The notes below the pieces were generated by a model. The model worked only from the letters and a program-made list of their open reading frames with translations, was not told the DNA's origin and made no database searches. Source: Sinosporangium siamense (GTDB lineage Bacteria > Actinomycetota > Actinomycetes > Streptosporangiales > Streptosporangiaceae). From it: DNA of 64,000 nucleotides. Location: positions 62,001 through 126,000 of the forward strand of contig NZ_BOOW01000004.1 in NCBI RefSeq assembly GCF_016863435.1, in the 5' to 3' direction. Position 1 is the first letter of the stretch. Every line of letters starts with the position of its first letter. The position numbers and the translations under genes were made by a program. Of the stretch, positions 8,864 through 16,952 are shown piece after piece.

Positions 8864-9274
8864 GTGTTCGAGGAAATTCGCATGCGTTGGGAGGTGAGCC
8901 TCGCCGAGGCTCTGACCGAGCGTCTCACCGAGTGGTCCGGCCGCACCGGGATCACCGTCGAGACCTGGGCGCTCCCCAAGCCGCGAGTGCCCGCCCCGAT
9001 CACCGCCGCGGTGCTGGCGGTCGTCGAGGAGGCCCTTGCCAACGTCGAGCGCCACAGCCACGCTCTGACCGTCTCCATCGCGGTGACCTACGGTGAGCAG
9101 GGGCTACGCCTCACCGTCAGCGACGACGGCATCGGCTTCGACGCCGCGGAGCCAGGACCGGGCGTGATCGGCATGCGCCGCCGCTTCACCGACCTCGGCG
9201 GCGCCCTCGCCGTCAACAGCGTGTCGGGCGAGGGCACCACGATCAGCGGCGTCATCCCCCCATCGGCCAGGTGA
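8864..9274 (+). CDS. Orphan HATPase domain of NarL-type sensor kinase
   Basis: At 136 residues this is essentially only a histidine-kinase ATPase domain. The N-box is VEEALANVERHS, the G1 box is VSDDGIGFD, the G2 box is GVIGMRRRF, and SGEGTTISGVIP closes the fold. There is no sensor, membrane segment or phosphoacceptor His. GGAAGG precedes the GTG at 8864. No response regulator is adjacent. It could be an anti-sigma/serine-kinase-like switch protein, a partner for a kinase lacking an ATPase domain, or a conserved remnant. A CCGAAA-N8-TTTCGG dyad at 8783-8802 lies upstream. Confidence 0.8.
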   Translation: MFEEIRMRWEVSLAEALTERLTEWSGRTGITVETWALPKPRVPAPITAAVLAVVEEALANVERHSHALTVSIAVTYGEQGLRLTVSDDGIGFDAAEPGPGVIGMRRRFTDLGGALAVNSVSGEGTTISGVIPPSAR

Positions 9275-9305
9275 ACCCCGCCGATCGAGGGTGCCCTGAA
9301 ACGGC

Positions 9306-10154
9306 CTACGGCAGGGTCAGGATCTCGCTGCCGGAGTCGGTGACCAGGATCGTGTGCTCGAACTGCGCAGTGCGCTTGCGATCCTTGGTCACGGCGGTCC
9401 ACTTGTCGGGCCAGATGTCGTAGTCGATCGTGCCGAGCGTCAACATCGGCTCGATCGTGAAGGTCATCCCCGGCACCAGCTCCACCGCGAGCGACGGGTC
9501 GTCATAGTGGGGCACCATCAGCCCGGAGTGGAACGTCGTGCCGATCCCGTGCCCGGTGAAGTCGCGCACCACCCCGTAGTTGAAGCGCTTGGCATATGCC
9601 TCGATCACCCGGCCCACCACGTTGAGCTGACGCCCCGGAATCACCGCCTTGATCGCCCGGTTGAGCGACTCCCGGGTGCGGTCGACCAGGAGCCGGGACT
9701 CCTCGTCGACGTTCCCCACGAAGTAGGTCGCGTCGGTGTCGCCATGCACGCCGCCGATATAGGCGGTGATGTCGACGTTGACGATGTCACCGTCGCGGAG
9801 CACCGTGTCGTCGGGGATGCCGTGGCAGATGACCTCGTTGATCGAGGTGCACAGCGACTTCGGATAACCCCGATAGCCGAGGGTGCTCGGATATGCGCCG
9901 TGGTCGATCAGGAACTCGTGCCCGATCCGGTCGAGCTCGTCGGTCGTGATCCCCGGCGCGACGTGCCGGCCGACCTCCTCCAGCGCCTGTGCGGCGATCC
10001 GGCCGGCCACGCGCATGCGCTCGATGATCTCGGGGCTCTTCACGTCGGACTCGCCGGTGCGCGGCGTCTTCTTCCCGACGTACTCCGGCCGCTCGATGTG
10101 GGCGGGAACCTTGCGCATGGGCGAGATCCGCCCGGGCTGGAGCAGTGTCGTCAT
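9306..10154 (-). CDS. map: Type I methionine aminopeptidase
   Basis: This 282-residue cytosolic metalloprotease removes the N-terminal Met from new proteins. The five metal ligands are visible: two Asp in [19 protein letters not shown], the His of [10 protein letters not shown], and the Glu of FTIEPML and AQFEHTILV. The N-terminal extension of about 40 residues ([13 protein letters not shown]) marks the actinobacterial MetAP1c type, which carries a ribosome-associating linker. ATG 10154 is used here; an internal ATG twelve codons later is an alternative. The gene is convergent with the HATPase gene. Confidence 0.95.
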   Translation of the reverse strand: MTTLLQPGRISPMRKVPAHIERPEYVGKKTPRTGESDVKSPEIIERMRVAGRIAAQALEEVGRHVAPGITTDELDRIGHEFLIDHGAYPSTLGYRGYPKSLCTSINEVICHGIPDDTVLRDGDIVNVDITAYIGGVHGDTDATYFVGNVDEESRLLVDRTRESLNRAIKAVIPGRQLNVVGRVIEAYAKRFNYGVVRDFTGHGIGTTFHSGLMVPHYDDPSLAVELVPGMTFTIEPMLTLGTIDYDIWPDKWTAVTKDRKRTAQFEHTILVTDSGSEILTLP

Positions 10155-10198
10155 GCAGCCAAGTCTAGTTGTGCGGCCGACTGGGCAAGATTGCCGAT

Positions 10199-10378
10199 AT
10201 GGCCAATCAGTGGTGGTTTTGCCTCAAACACATGCGTGTGGAGCCCGACGAGGGCTGCCCCAACAAGGACCGTATGGGTCCCTACGAATCCCAGGACGAA
10301 GCCCGCGGAGCACTCCAGCGCTCCGCCCAGCGCAACGAGGAGTGGGAACAAGCCGACAGAGACTGGGACGACGACTGA
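10199..10378 (+). CDS. Small conserved acidic actinobacterial protein
   Basis: A 59-residue protein starting at ATG 10199, 44 bases from the divergent map start. It begins [16 protein letters not shown], followed by [13 protein letters not shown] and an Ala/Glu/Asp-rich amphipathic tail ending in WDDD. Small proteins of this type, with a W-W/Y-FCLKH motif, are found across actinobacteria and have no assigned role. The His and two Cys could bind a metal, but nothing else indicates function. The longer frame beginning at 10169 has no better start signal and runs into the map promoter region. Confidence 0.7.
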   Translation: MANQWWFCLKHMRVEPDEGCPNKDRMGPYESQDEARGALQRSAQRNEEWEQADRDWDDD

Positions 10379-10526
10379 CCCCGGACAACCGCCCCCCAGG
10401 CGACTCGCCCCCTGCGAGAAGCCTGGACGCCGGCGGTGACCGACGTGCCGCGAGTGATCTTGGGCGCGACGTCACACGCCCTCGGAGTGACGTCGCGCCC
10501 ACGCGGCGATGTCGCGCGCCCGCGAT

Positions 10527-10540
10527 GTACGGCGAAGCCG
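10527..10540 (+). repeat. Single copy of the GTACGGCGAAGCCG repeat
   Basis: A perfect 14-base copy of the repeat found in tandem at 13896-14040. Here it lies just upstream of the DUF2087 gene. Its core CGGC-GAA-GCCG is a minimal hairpin. Confidence 0.7.
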
Positions 10541-10580
10541 GGGCGGCACGGTCGTGATCTCCACCGATAGACTCGGCCCG

Positions 10581-11132
10581 GTGAGCACTACCCCGCCCAA
10601 GGCGAAGGGCCCGGAGGACCACCCGCCCTCCTGTGCCGACCTCGTCGGTCTTCTGGCCCAGCCCGACCGCCGCTCCGCCTTCGCCGCCGTCGTTCTCGGG
10701 GCGACCACACGGGGCCAGGTCGTCGAGCTGACCGGGTTGCGCCCTCCCGCCGCCGCCAACGCCCTGCGCAAACTCGCCGAAGGCCGGGTGATCGCCACCG
10801 GCCCGGAGGCGGGCACCTACAGTCTGGTCGAGGACACTTTCCGGCGTGCGATCATCGCCGAGGTGGGGGTGGCCGGCCGGGCGGGCGGCGACGGCTCCGG
10901 AGCCTACTTCCGCCGCGGCAGGCTGCGCGCCATCCCCGGGGACGCGGCGGTGCGCTCACGGGTGCTCCGGGTCGTCGCCGACACCTTCCAGCCCGGAGAG
11001 ACCTATTCCGAGCCTCAGGTCAACGCCCTGTGCGGCGAGTGGTTCGACGATTGGGCCGGTCTGCGCCGCGTGCTGGTGGACGAGGGGCTGCTGCGCAGGG
11101 ACGCCACCGGCACACGTTACGAACGCCCTTAA
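10581..11132 (+). CDS. DUF2087 protein with N-terminal winged-helix region
   Basis: Taken from GTG 10581, this is 183 residues. The first about 90 residues look like an ArsR-type winged helix (LVGLLAQPDRRSAFAAVVLG, then PAAANALRKLAEGRVI). The C-terminal about 75 residues match DUF2087 (RGRLRAIPGD to VNALCGEWFDDWAGLRRVLVD and LLRRD). Such proteins are usually annotated as transcriptional regulators without known target. The start is not decided by a clear ribosome site. A strong bidirectional hairpin separates it from the convergent secreted-protein gene. Confidence 0.75.
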   Translation: MSTTPPKAKGPEDHPPSCADLVGLLAQPDRRSAFAAVVLGATTRGQVVELTGLRPPAAANALRKLAEGRVIATGPEAGTYSLVEDTFRRAIIAEVGVAGRAGGDGSGAYFRRGRLRAIPGDAAVRSRVLRVVADTFQPGETYSEPQVNALCGEWFDDWAGLRRVLVDEGLLRRDATGTRYERP

Positions 11133-11168
11133 AGCAGGCTCCGGCCGTACGGGAGCTAAAGCACCCGG

Positions 11169-11200
11169 CGGTGGCGGGAGACTGTGGCCTCCCGCCACCG
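11169..11200. terminator. Bidirectional terminator between convergent genes
   Basis: A perfect 12-bp stem (11169-11180 with 11189-11200, arm CGGTGGCGGGAG) and 8-base loop lie midway between the two stops, so it can serve both genes. Confidence 0.7.
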
Positions 11201-11210
11201 TGACCGGAGG

Positions 11211-11609
11211 TCAGCAGCCCTTCGCGAAGCGGAGGACCTTGCCGAACTGCCACTTCTTCTTGCCCTGGGTCTTGGGGTTGACGGTCATGCACTTGCGGAT
11301 CGGCGCCATGTACGACTGGAACGTGATGGTCACGCTCACCTTGTGCGAGCAGTGGTTGTTGAAGTAGATCGTCGTGGAGGTGTTGCCGTTGCCCCACGAG
11401 TAGTTCGCCCTCTTGCCGCGCGGGGAGGAGCAGGCCACGCTGGCCCGGTTGACCGCCGCCGTGGCGGACGTGGCGGTCGAAGCGGCGGACGCGGAGGCGG
11501 TGGTGGCGCCGCCGGCGGAGGTCTGGGTCGCCGAGGCCGCCGGAGGGGCGAGGAGGGCGAGCGCGACGCCCGCGGTGGCGGCCATGGGAGCGAGCTTGTT
11601 GAAACGCAT
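11211..11609 (-). CDS. Small secreted cysteine-containing protein
   Basis: A 132-residue protein beginning at ATG 11609 with a signal peptide (MRFNKLAPMAATAGVALALL, cleavage near ASA-TQ). A low-complexity Ala/Ser/Thr stretch follows, then a compact C-terminal half with three Cys, aromatic residues and a basic tail (SYMAPIRKCMTVNPKTQGKK to the final KGC). It is exported. The C-terminal half looks like a small beta-rich extracellular domain, but I do not recognise the family. The upstream region to 11916 carries an array of TTGTCC half-sites that may control it. Confidence 0.7.
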   Translation of the reverse strand: MRFNKLAPMAATAGVALALLAPPAASATQTSAGGATTASASAASTATSATAAVNRASVACSSPRGKRANYSWGNGNTSTTIYFNNHCSHKVSVTITFQSYMAPIRKCMTVNPKTQGKKKWQFGKVLRFAKGC

Positions 11610-11837
11610 GTCTCTCTCTTTCGTCGCATGAAGGCCATGGCGGAGTAACCCAGGGCACGTGAAGCACCCCGCGTCTCTGCCGGCAAACGGATCCCCGTCG
11701 GCCGCACGATTACAGCGGCCGGACATTCATGCCTCGCTCATCCCCGTCGCGAATGGTGTTTCGCGCTCTGCCGCCGGAGTGGCGGCGCCGCGAGGCATGC
11801 CACGACTATGCCGACGCCCGTCGAGACAGCACAAGCG

Positions 11838-11886
11838 TTGTCCCCCCGGACAATGGACAGACATTGTCCAAAGGTCGCCTGGACAA
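11838..11886. promoter_or_regulatory. Array of four TTGTCC/GGACAA half-sites
   Basis: TTGTCC (11838-11843), GGACAA (11848-11853), TTGTCC (11864-11869) and GGACAA (11881-11886) form two convergent pairs. The middle pair also reads as a perfect GGACAATG-N6-CATTGTCC dyad (11848-11869). It lies in the 307-bp gap upstream of the secreted-protein gene and looks like a multi-site operator. The rest of the gap shows no gene. Confidence 0.5.
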
Positions 11887-11916
11887 TCCATCCGCCCAGG
11901 TGGAGGGGATGTGCCC

Positions 11917-12579
11917 TCAGCCGTCGATCACCGCGTAGGCCCGCACGGGGAAGGTCCCGAGGCCGCCGATGAGGGGCGGGGCGGCGTGGAAGCGGAATCC
12001 GCTCGGCGGCAGGGCGGCGAGCCCGGTGAGGTGCTCGACGAGCGGGATGCGGGCGGCGAGCAGAGTGCTGTGGGCGGGACGCTCGCCCTGAGGCGGGGTC
12101 GCGTCGATGTTGAGAGAGTCGATGCCGACCAGCGCGGCCCCCTCGGCGGCGAGCCAGGCGGCGGCGTCGCCGCTCAGGTAGGGGTGGCCGTGGAAATACT
12201 GCTCGGTGCCGAAGTACCGGTCCCATCCGGTGTGGAGGAGTACGGCACGGCCCCGCACATCCAGCCCCCGGAGGTGATCGAGGCCGATGACGGGGGTGCC
12301 GGTGCAGGGCACCACCAGCCCCGGCAGATCGGCGAGGCAGTCGAGCGGCAACCCGGAAAGGTCGGCCCCGTCGGGGTAGCGGTGGAAGGGGCTGTCCAGA
12401 TAGGTCCCCGTGTTGGCGGCGAGGGTGATCGTGCCGATGTGGAACTCGGTGCCGGGGGCGTAGTGCTTTTTGGACTCCTCCCGGCTCAGATGAACCCCGA
12501 GCACGGGTCCCGGAATGCCGGGATAGGTGGTCATGCCCTCCTCGATGCGGTGGCTCAGCTCCACCAGTCTCCGGGTCAC
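11917..12579 (-). CDS. Cyclase-family (kynurenine formamidase-like) protein
   Basis: 220 residues from GTG 12579, whose GTGA overlaps the stop of the preceding gene. The fold signature of the cyclase/formamidase superfamily is visible (VELSHRIEEGMTTYPGIP near the start, the GTYLDSPFHRY block near residue 60, VLLHTGW, GIDSLNID). The usual zinc motif HxGTHxDxPxH reads NTGTYLDSPFH here, so two of the three His ligands are replaced while Asp and the last His remain. It may bind metal differently or have lost formamidase activity. The actual substrate cannot be read from the sequence. Confidence 0.8.
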   Translation of the reverse strand: MTRRLVELSHRIEEGMTTYPGIPGPVLGVHLSREESKKHYAPGTEFHIGTITLAANTGTYLDSPFHRYPDGADLSGLPLDCLADLPGLVVPCTGTPVIGLDHLRGLDVRGRAVLLHTGWDRYFGTEQYFHGHPYLSGDAAAWLAAEGAALVGIDSLNIDATPPQGERPAHSTLLAARIPLVEHLTGLAALPPSGFRFHAAPPLIGGLGTFPVRAYAVIDG

Positions 12580-12854
12580 ACGCGCTCCAATGTCGTGTCG
12601 TGGATGTTCTTGCCGCGGGCGGCCACAAGCTTGCCGACGGTGACGGCCCCGATGCCCATCCATACGAGGTTGAGGGTGGCGGACGGCCACGCCGACAGAT
12701 AAGCCGTGTTGATCATCAAGGCTACGGCGCCGATCAGGTTCATGGTCTGGTAGGTGAGGCCGTCGCCACGCAGTTTCGACGCGGACACCAGGCCGTAGGC
12801 GATCAGCATGAGTCCGGCGCCCACCCAGCCGATGATGTCGATGAGCAAATCCAC
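12576..12854 (-). CDS. Small membrane protein, CBU_0592-like
   Basis: A 92-residue protein with three hydrophobic segments (about 5-25, 38-55, 60-78) and a charged tail. It begins at GTG 12854 as MDLLIDIIGWVGAGLMLIAYGLV. The pattern matches the small CBU_0592-type family of unknown function. Its stop overlaps the start of the cyclase gene by four bases, so the two are translated together. Divergent from the LysR gene across 111 bp, which makes LysR control plausible. Confidence 0.75.
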   Translation of the reverse strand: MDLLIDIIGWVGAGLMLIAYGLVSASKLRGDGLTYQTMNLIGAVALMINTAYLSAWPSATLNLVWMGIGAVTVGKLVAARGKNIHDTTLERV

Positions 12855-12965
12855 CGGTCACACGTCCGGTGTCGTGGGGAGTGACAATCGCATGCACTCA
12901 TGATTAAGAATGAAGTGACTTGAGCACAATTAAGCTTCTCTGAACCGCTACGTAAGCTGAGCTAC

Positions 12966-13898
12966 ATGGATATTGACCCGCGGCGTCTGCGCGTGTTGTA
13001 CGAGGTCGCCCGCAGAGGCGGGGTCATGCGTGCCGCCGAGGCCATGCACCTCACGCCGTCGGCGGTGTCCCAGCAACTCGCCCAGCTCGAACGCGAGGTG
13101 GGGCTGGCCCTGATCGACCGGTCCCAGCGGCGTGTGTCGCTCACTCCCGCGGGACGTGTGCTGGCGGGCTATGCCGAGCGGGTGGAATCGGAGCTGGCGG
13201 AGGCCAAACGCGAGCTCACCGGCTTCACCGACCGCCTGGCGGGCCCGGTGACGATCGCGGCGTTCCCCACGGTGATCCGCTACCTCCTGGTGCCCGCTTT
13301 GCGCATCCTGACCGAGCGCCATCCCAAGATCGTGCCTTCCATCAGGGAGTTGTACGGCACGCCCGCGCTGCGTGAACTGCGCCTCGGCGGGGTCGACCTG
13401 ATGATCACCGAGCAGGACATGAGCCGCCCGGTCGTGCGCCAGAAGACCATGACCCACCACCCCCTCTACCTCGACGAATATCGCATTGTGGCGCCTCCCG
13501 ACTGGCCCGACGCCCCGAGCGAGGTGGCGGCCCTGGCCGGCGCGCCGTGGGTGGCGGGCCTGCCCGACCAGGCCTGCGGCCAGGCCCTCGAACGGCTCGC
13601 CGCACTGCACGGCTTCACCCCGCGCAAGGTGCACGTCATCGAGGAGTTCCCCGCCGTGCTCGACCTCGTGTCCGCCGGCCACGGCGTCGCCATCGTGCCC
13701 GCCCTGGCCCTGCTCAACGTGCCGCCGGGCGAGGTCACCGTCACCGCCGTTACGGGCGTCGGCGCCAGGCGCCTCGGCGCGTTGACCCGCGTCAGCCGCA
13801 CACGCTCCGGCGAACCCGACCCCGTGCAGGCCGTCGTCATCGACGCCCTCCGCGCGGCCGCCGACCTCATCGCCGACCAGGTGCGGGAACGCCTGTGA
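12966..13898 (+). CDS. LysR-family transcriptional regulator
   Basis: 310 residues. The winged helix-turn-helix is at residues 1-60 (MDIDPRRLRVLYEVARRGGV, AEAMHLTPSAVSQQLAQLE) and the LysR effector domain at about 88-290, with LRLGGVDLMI and FPAVLDLVSAGHGVAIVP. It is divergent from the CBU_0592/cyclase pair, the usual layout for a LysR protein and its targets. The 111-bp gap is noticeably AT-rich (CAATTAAGCTTCT near 12928) and should hold the binding sites. Effector unknown. Four short repeats follow its stop. Confidence 0.92.
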   Translation: MDIDPRRLRVLYEVARRGGVMRAAEAMHLTPSAVSQQLAQLEREVGLALIDRSQRRVSLTPAGRVLAGYAERVESELAEAKRELTGFTDRLAGPVTIAAFPTVIRYLLVPALRILTERHPKIVPSIRELYGTPALRELRLGGVDLMITEQDMSRPVVRQKTMTHHPLYLDEYRIVAPPDWPDAPSEVAALAGAPWVAGLPDQACGQALERLAALHGFTPRKVHVIEEFPAVLDLVSAGHGVAIVPALALLNVPPGEVTVTAVTGVGARRLGALTRVSRTRSGEPDPVQAVVIDALRAAADLIADQVRERL

Positions 13899-14040
13899 GG
13901 TACGGCGAAGCCGACCGGCCCCGCCGACCGACGTGAGGTACGGCGAAGCCGCGCGGTGCCGGGAGCCGGCATCTTCACCGCCGGTCGGCGTGTGAGGTAC
14001 GGCGAAGCCGTCGGCCCGCCTGTGAGGTACGGCGAAGCCG
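13896..14040 (+). repeat. Four direct copies of TGAGGTACGGCGAAGCCG
   Basis: Perfect 18-base copies stand at 13896-13913, 13934-13951, 13993-14010 and 14023-14040, with irregular start-to-start spacing of 38, 59 and 30 bases. The first includes the LysR stop codon. The core CGGC-GAA-GCCG can form a 4-bp stem with a 3-base loop. Perfect 14-base cores also occur at 10527, 22177 and 33923. Copy number, irregular spacing and dispersal argue for a small interspersed element rather than CRISPR. Confidence 0.85.
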
Positions 14041-14057
14041 CGTGGACCCCGAGCGGC

Positions 14058-14642
14058 TCAGTCGGCGATGCGTGGCCCGCTGACCAGGTCGAGGAGGCGG
14101 GCCAGACGCCCGCGCAACCCGGCGCGGCCGGGGGGCTCGCCCGCCGCTGCGCTCACGAGGTGTTGAGCGCCGTCGAAGGAGAGCGGGCCGTCGGAGCGCA
14201 GCACCAGCGAGTCGTGCGCGAGGCCGGCGAGCTCGGGGTCGCCGCCGTCGAGCGCGAGGATGGTGGTGCCGGTGCGCCGCGCGTCGTCGAGCCGCTCGAG
14301 CAGCGGATCGGGTGCCTTGTCCTCGGCCACCACGAACAGCGTCTCGCCTCTGCGCGCCTCCTCGATGCGGGAAAGGCCGACCCGCAGGTGCGCAGGCGCG
14401 TCCTCGGGCGGGGCCCAGCGCACAAGTGTCGGGGTGAGCTGGGGGAGGCCGGAGAGCCGGGCCTCGTCGGACAGGTGAGCGGTGAGGTGCCAGGGCTCGT
14501 CGCAGGGGGTGCCGACGACGAGAAGGCCACCGGGGGAGCGGGTGGCCCGCAGCGCGAGCCCGAGCTCGCGGGTGCGCTCCACCAGACCAGTCGATTCGAG
14601 AACTTCACGCAGGAAATCCACCGACGCCGCGTCCATGCGCAC
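14058..14642 (-). CDS. Conserved hypothetical protein next to npdG
   Basis: A 194-residue soluble protein, Leu/Arg/Glu rich, with an alpha/beta pattern (GGLLVVGTP near residue 40, GETLFVVAEDKAPDP near 105, GTTILALDGGD near 130, HDSLVLRSDGP). No catalytic motif is recognised. The start ATG 14642 is 97 bases from the divergent npdG start. Proteins of this kind are often found beside F420-linked genes in actinomycetes, which hints at but does not prove a shared role. Confidence 0.7.
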   Translation of the reverse strand: MRMDAASVDFLREVLESTGLVERTRELGLALRATRSPGGLLVVGTPCDEPWHLTAHLSDEARLSGLPQLTPTLVRWAPPEDAPAHLRVGLSRIEEARRGETLFVVAEDKAPDPLLERLDDARRTGTTILALDGGDPELAGLAHDSLVLRSDGPLSFDGAQHLVSAAAGEPPGRAGLRGRLARLLDLVSGPRIAD

Positions 14643-14739
14643 TATCGTGCCTCAGCACCCCCGGTACTGTCCCGTGAAATGCAGCCTGGCATGATCTGGA
14701 CACAGTGAGCCTCGAGGAATCTAGCAGGAGTGGTGTGCG

Positions 14740-15408
14740 ATGACGCAGCCTGACCTTCCAGACGTAAGCGGTCTGTCCATCGGGATCCTCGGCGGCACCG
14801 GCGACCAGGGCAAGGGCCTGGCCAGGCGGTTCGCCTTGGCCGGACACGACGTGCTGATCGGCTCACGCAACGCCGAGCGGGCCCGCGAGGCCGCGGCTTC
14901 CCTTGAACTCACCGTGCGGGGCGACGCGAACGCGCAAGTCGCCACCGAGGCCGACGTAGTGATCGTCGCGGTGCCGTGGGACGGCCACAAGGCCACCCTG
15001 GAGTCGCTCGCGAGCGAGCTCGCCGGAAAGATCGTGATCGACTGCGTGAACCCCCTCGGGTTCGACAAGCAGGGTGCCTACGCGCTGCCCGTCGAGGAGG
15101 GGAGCGCGGCCCAGCAGGCCGCCGCCGTACTCCCGGAAAGCAGGGTCGTCGGCGCCTTCCACCACGTGTCGGCGGTGCTGCTGCTCGACCCGACGGTGGG
15201 GGAGATGGAGCTCGACGTGCTCGTGCTCGGCGACGACCGTGAGGCCACCGACATCGTGCGGGCCCTCGCCGAGCGCATCCCCGGCATGCGGGGGGTATAC
15301 GGCGGACGCCTGCGCAACGCCCACCAGGTGGAGGCGTTCACGGCGAACCTGATCTCCATCAACCGCCGCTACAAGGCGCACGCGGGTCTGCGCATCACGG
15401 ACGTCTAA
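14740..15408 (+). CDS. npdG: NADPH-dependent F420 reductase
   Basis: 222 residues, full length. The Rossmann motif ILGGTGDQGKGLARRFALAG near residue 18 is diagnostic of F420:NADPH oxidoreductase (NpdG/Fno), as are GSRNAERA for NADPH 2'-phosphate binding and VVIVAVPWDGH. CVNPLGFD and VVGAFHHVSAVLL near residue 140 belong to the F420-binding side. It transfers hydride between NADPH and coenzyme F420, supplying reduced F420 to other enzymes. AGGAG at 14726-14730 precedes the ATG. A strong 13-bp hairpin ends the unit. Confidence 0.95.
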   Translation: MTQPDLPDVSGLSIGILGGTGDQGKGLARRFALAGHDVLIGSRNAERAREAAASLELTVRGDANAQVATEADVVIVAVPWDGHKATLESLASELAGKIVIDCVNPLGFDKQGAYALPVEEGSAAQQAAAVLPESRVVGAFHHVSAVLLLDPTVGEMELDVLVLGDDREATDIVRALAERIPGMRGVYGGRLRNAHQVEAFTANLISINRRYKAHAGLRITDV

Positions 15409-15416
15409 CCGCCCCT

Positions 15417-15450
15417 ACCGGCAGGGCCATGAGGGAATGGCCCTGCCGGT
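15417..15450 (+). terminator. Terminator after npdG
   Basis: A perfect 13-bp stem (15417-15429 with 15438-15450, arm ACCGGCAGGGCCA) and 8-base loop start 9 bases after the stop. Confidence 0.7.
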
Positions 15451-15514
15451 GAGGCACTCTGTGGCCGGCCCTGCCATTAGGAGAACGGACCCGTCGTCCC
15501 GCAAAATCACTTAC

Positions 15515-16699
15515 ATGTCCGATTTGCGTCCTGAGACCCGTTCGGTTCACCACCCCCGGCCCGTCCTCGACCAGAGCCACCCGGTCGTGACGCCCCTCTA
15601 CCAGACCGCCAGCTTCGTCTTCGCCGACCCCGACGAGTTCGCGGTGGGCATGACCGAGCCCGACGGCGCCTACGTCTACAGCAGGCTGGGCAACCCCACG
15701 GTCCGCGCGCTTGAGGACGCCGTCGCCCGCCTCGAAGGCGGCGTGGCGGGCCACGCCACCGCCTCCGGCATGGGCGCCGTCAGCACCGTCCTGCTCGGGC
15801 TCCTCGGCGCCGGCGACCACATGATCGCCCAGTCGACCCTTTACGGCGGCACCGCCACGCTCCTGGCCGACCTCACCAAGAGGTTCGGCGTCTCGGTGAC
15901 CTATGTGCCGGAGAACGATCCCGATGCCGTGCGCGCCGCCGTCACCCCCGCGACCCGGCTCCTCTACCTGGAGACCATCGCCAACCCCATGACCCAGGTG
16001 GCCGACCTGCCCGCCATGAGCGCCGCGGCGCGCGAACACGGTCTGCTCACAGTCGTCGACAACACTTTCGCCTCGCCCGTCCTGTGCCGCCCGCTGGAGC
16101 ACGGCGCCGACATCTCCCTGCACTCCACCTCGAAGTACCTCGGCGGCCACACCGACGTCATCGGCGGCATCGCCGTCTTCGCCGACGGCGACGTCTACCG
16201 GCGTGTCTGGGCCTTCGGTCAGGAACTCGGCGCGACCCCCGACCCGTTCGCCGCCTGGCTGGTGCTGCGCGGCATGCGCACCCTCGCGCTGCGCGTGGAG
16301 CGCTCGTGCGCCAACGCGGCCGTCCTCGCCGAACGCCTCGCCGCCCATCCCGCCGTCGCCGCCGTGCACTGGCCCGGCCTGCCGGGGCACCCGTCACGCG
16401 AGATCGCGGACCGGGTGCTCTCGGGCTTCGGTGGTGTGCTCGGCTTCGACCTGGCCGGCGGGTCCGCCGCCGCCTCGGCCTTCCTCTCGAAGGTGCGGCT
16501 GGCGCTCGTCGCGGCCTCCCTCGGCGGTGTGGAGACCCTGCTCTCCATGCCGACCGCCGCCTCGCACCGCGGCATGTCGGACGAGGAGCTCACTCGCGCC
16601 GGCATCGCCCCGGGCACCGTACGCGTCGCGACCGGGATCGAACATGTCGAAGACCTGTGGGCGGACTTCGCCCAGGCCCTCGACGCCCTCGACTACTGA
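15515..16699 (+). CDS. Cys/Met metabolism PLP-dependent enzyme
   Basis: 394 residues from ATG 15515. The family signature is complete: TRSVHHPRP at the N-terminus, YSRLGNPTVRALE with the Tyr/Arg that clamp the cofactor phosphate of the partner subunit, ATASGMGAVSTVLL, VVDNTFASPVL with the PLP-binding Asp, HSTSKYLGGHTD with the Schiff-base Lys, and SLGGVETLLSMP. It belongs to the cystathionine gamma-synthase/gamma-lyase/methionine gamma-lyase group. Sequence alone does not settle which reaction it performs. No other sulphur genes are adjacent. Confidence 0.9.
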   Translation: MSDLRPETRSVHHPRPVLDQSHPVVTPLYQTASFVFADPDEFAVGMTEPDGAYVYSRLGNPTVRALEDAVARLEGGVAGHATASGMGAVSTVLLGLLGAGDHMIAQSTLYGGTATLLADLTKRFGVSVTYVPENDPDAVRAAVTPATRLLYLETIANPMTQVADLPAMSAAAREHGLLTVVDNTFASPVLCRPLEHGADISLHSTSKYLGGHTDVIGGIAVFADGDVYRRVWAFGQELGATPDPFAAWLVLRGMRTLALRVERSCANAAVLAERLAAHPAVAAVHWPGLPGHPSREIADRVLSGFGGVLGFDLAGGSAAASAFLSKVRLALVAASLGGVETLLSMPTAASHRGMSDEELTRAGIAPGTVRVATGIEHVEDLWADFAQALDALDY

Positions 16700-16703
16700 A
16701 GCC

Positions 16704-16790
16704 GGGATCCGAGCTCCCCGCCCCGGGCGACAAGGCATCCGACGTCGGGATCCGAGGCCTCCGGCCCTGGGTGGCAAGGCCCCTGACCTG
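16704..16790 (+). repeat. Two tandem imperfect 43-44 bp repeats
   Basis: Units 16704-16746 and 16747-16790 both begin GGGATCCGAG and share the pattern CTCC-GCCC-GGG-GGCAAGGC. They lie directly after the stop of the PLP-enzyme gene. No gene is visible between 16700 and 16993. Confidence 0.6.
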
Positions 16791-16952
16791 GCGGATCAAA
16801 GGTCCCTGACCCCGGACACCAGGGTCCGTCGTGCCGCCGCCAACGGCGCCGGCGGCATGGGTGGCGAGCGGCCTCAAAGGAGCACTGTCGTGTTCCCGCC
16901 AAAGACCTTGGGCAAACCCCCAACCTCCGGTCACGTAGCGGAATCCGTAAGA

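Noticed and set aside
13896-14040. Possible CRISPR array
   Set aside because: Repeats are only 18 bases, spacing is irregular (38, 59, 30), spacers are unequal, no cas genes are nearby, and the core recurs singly elsewhere.
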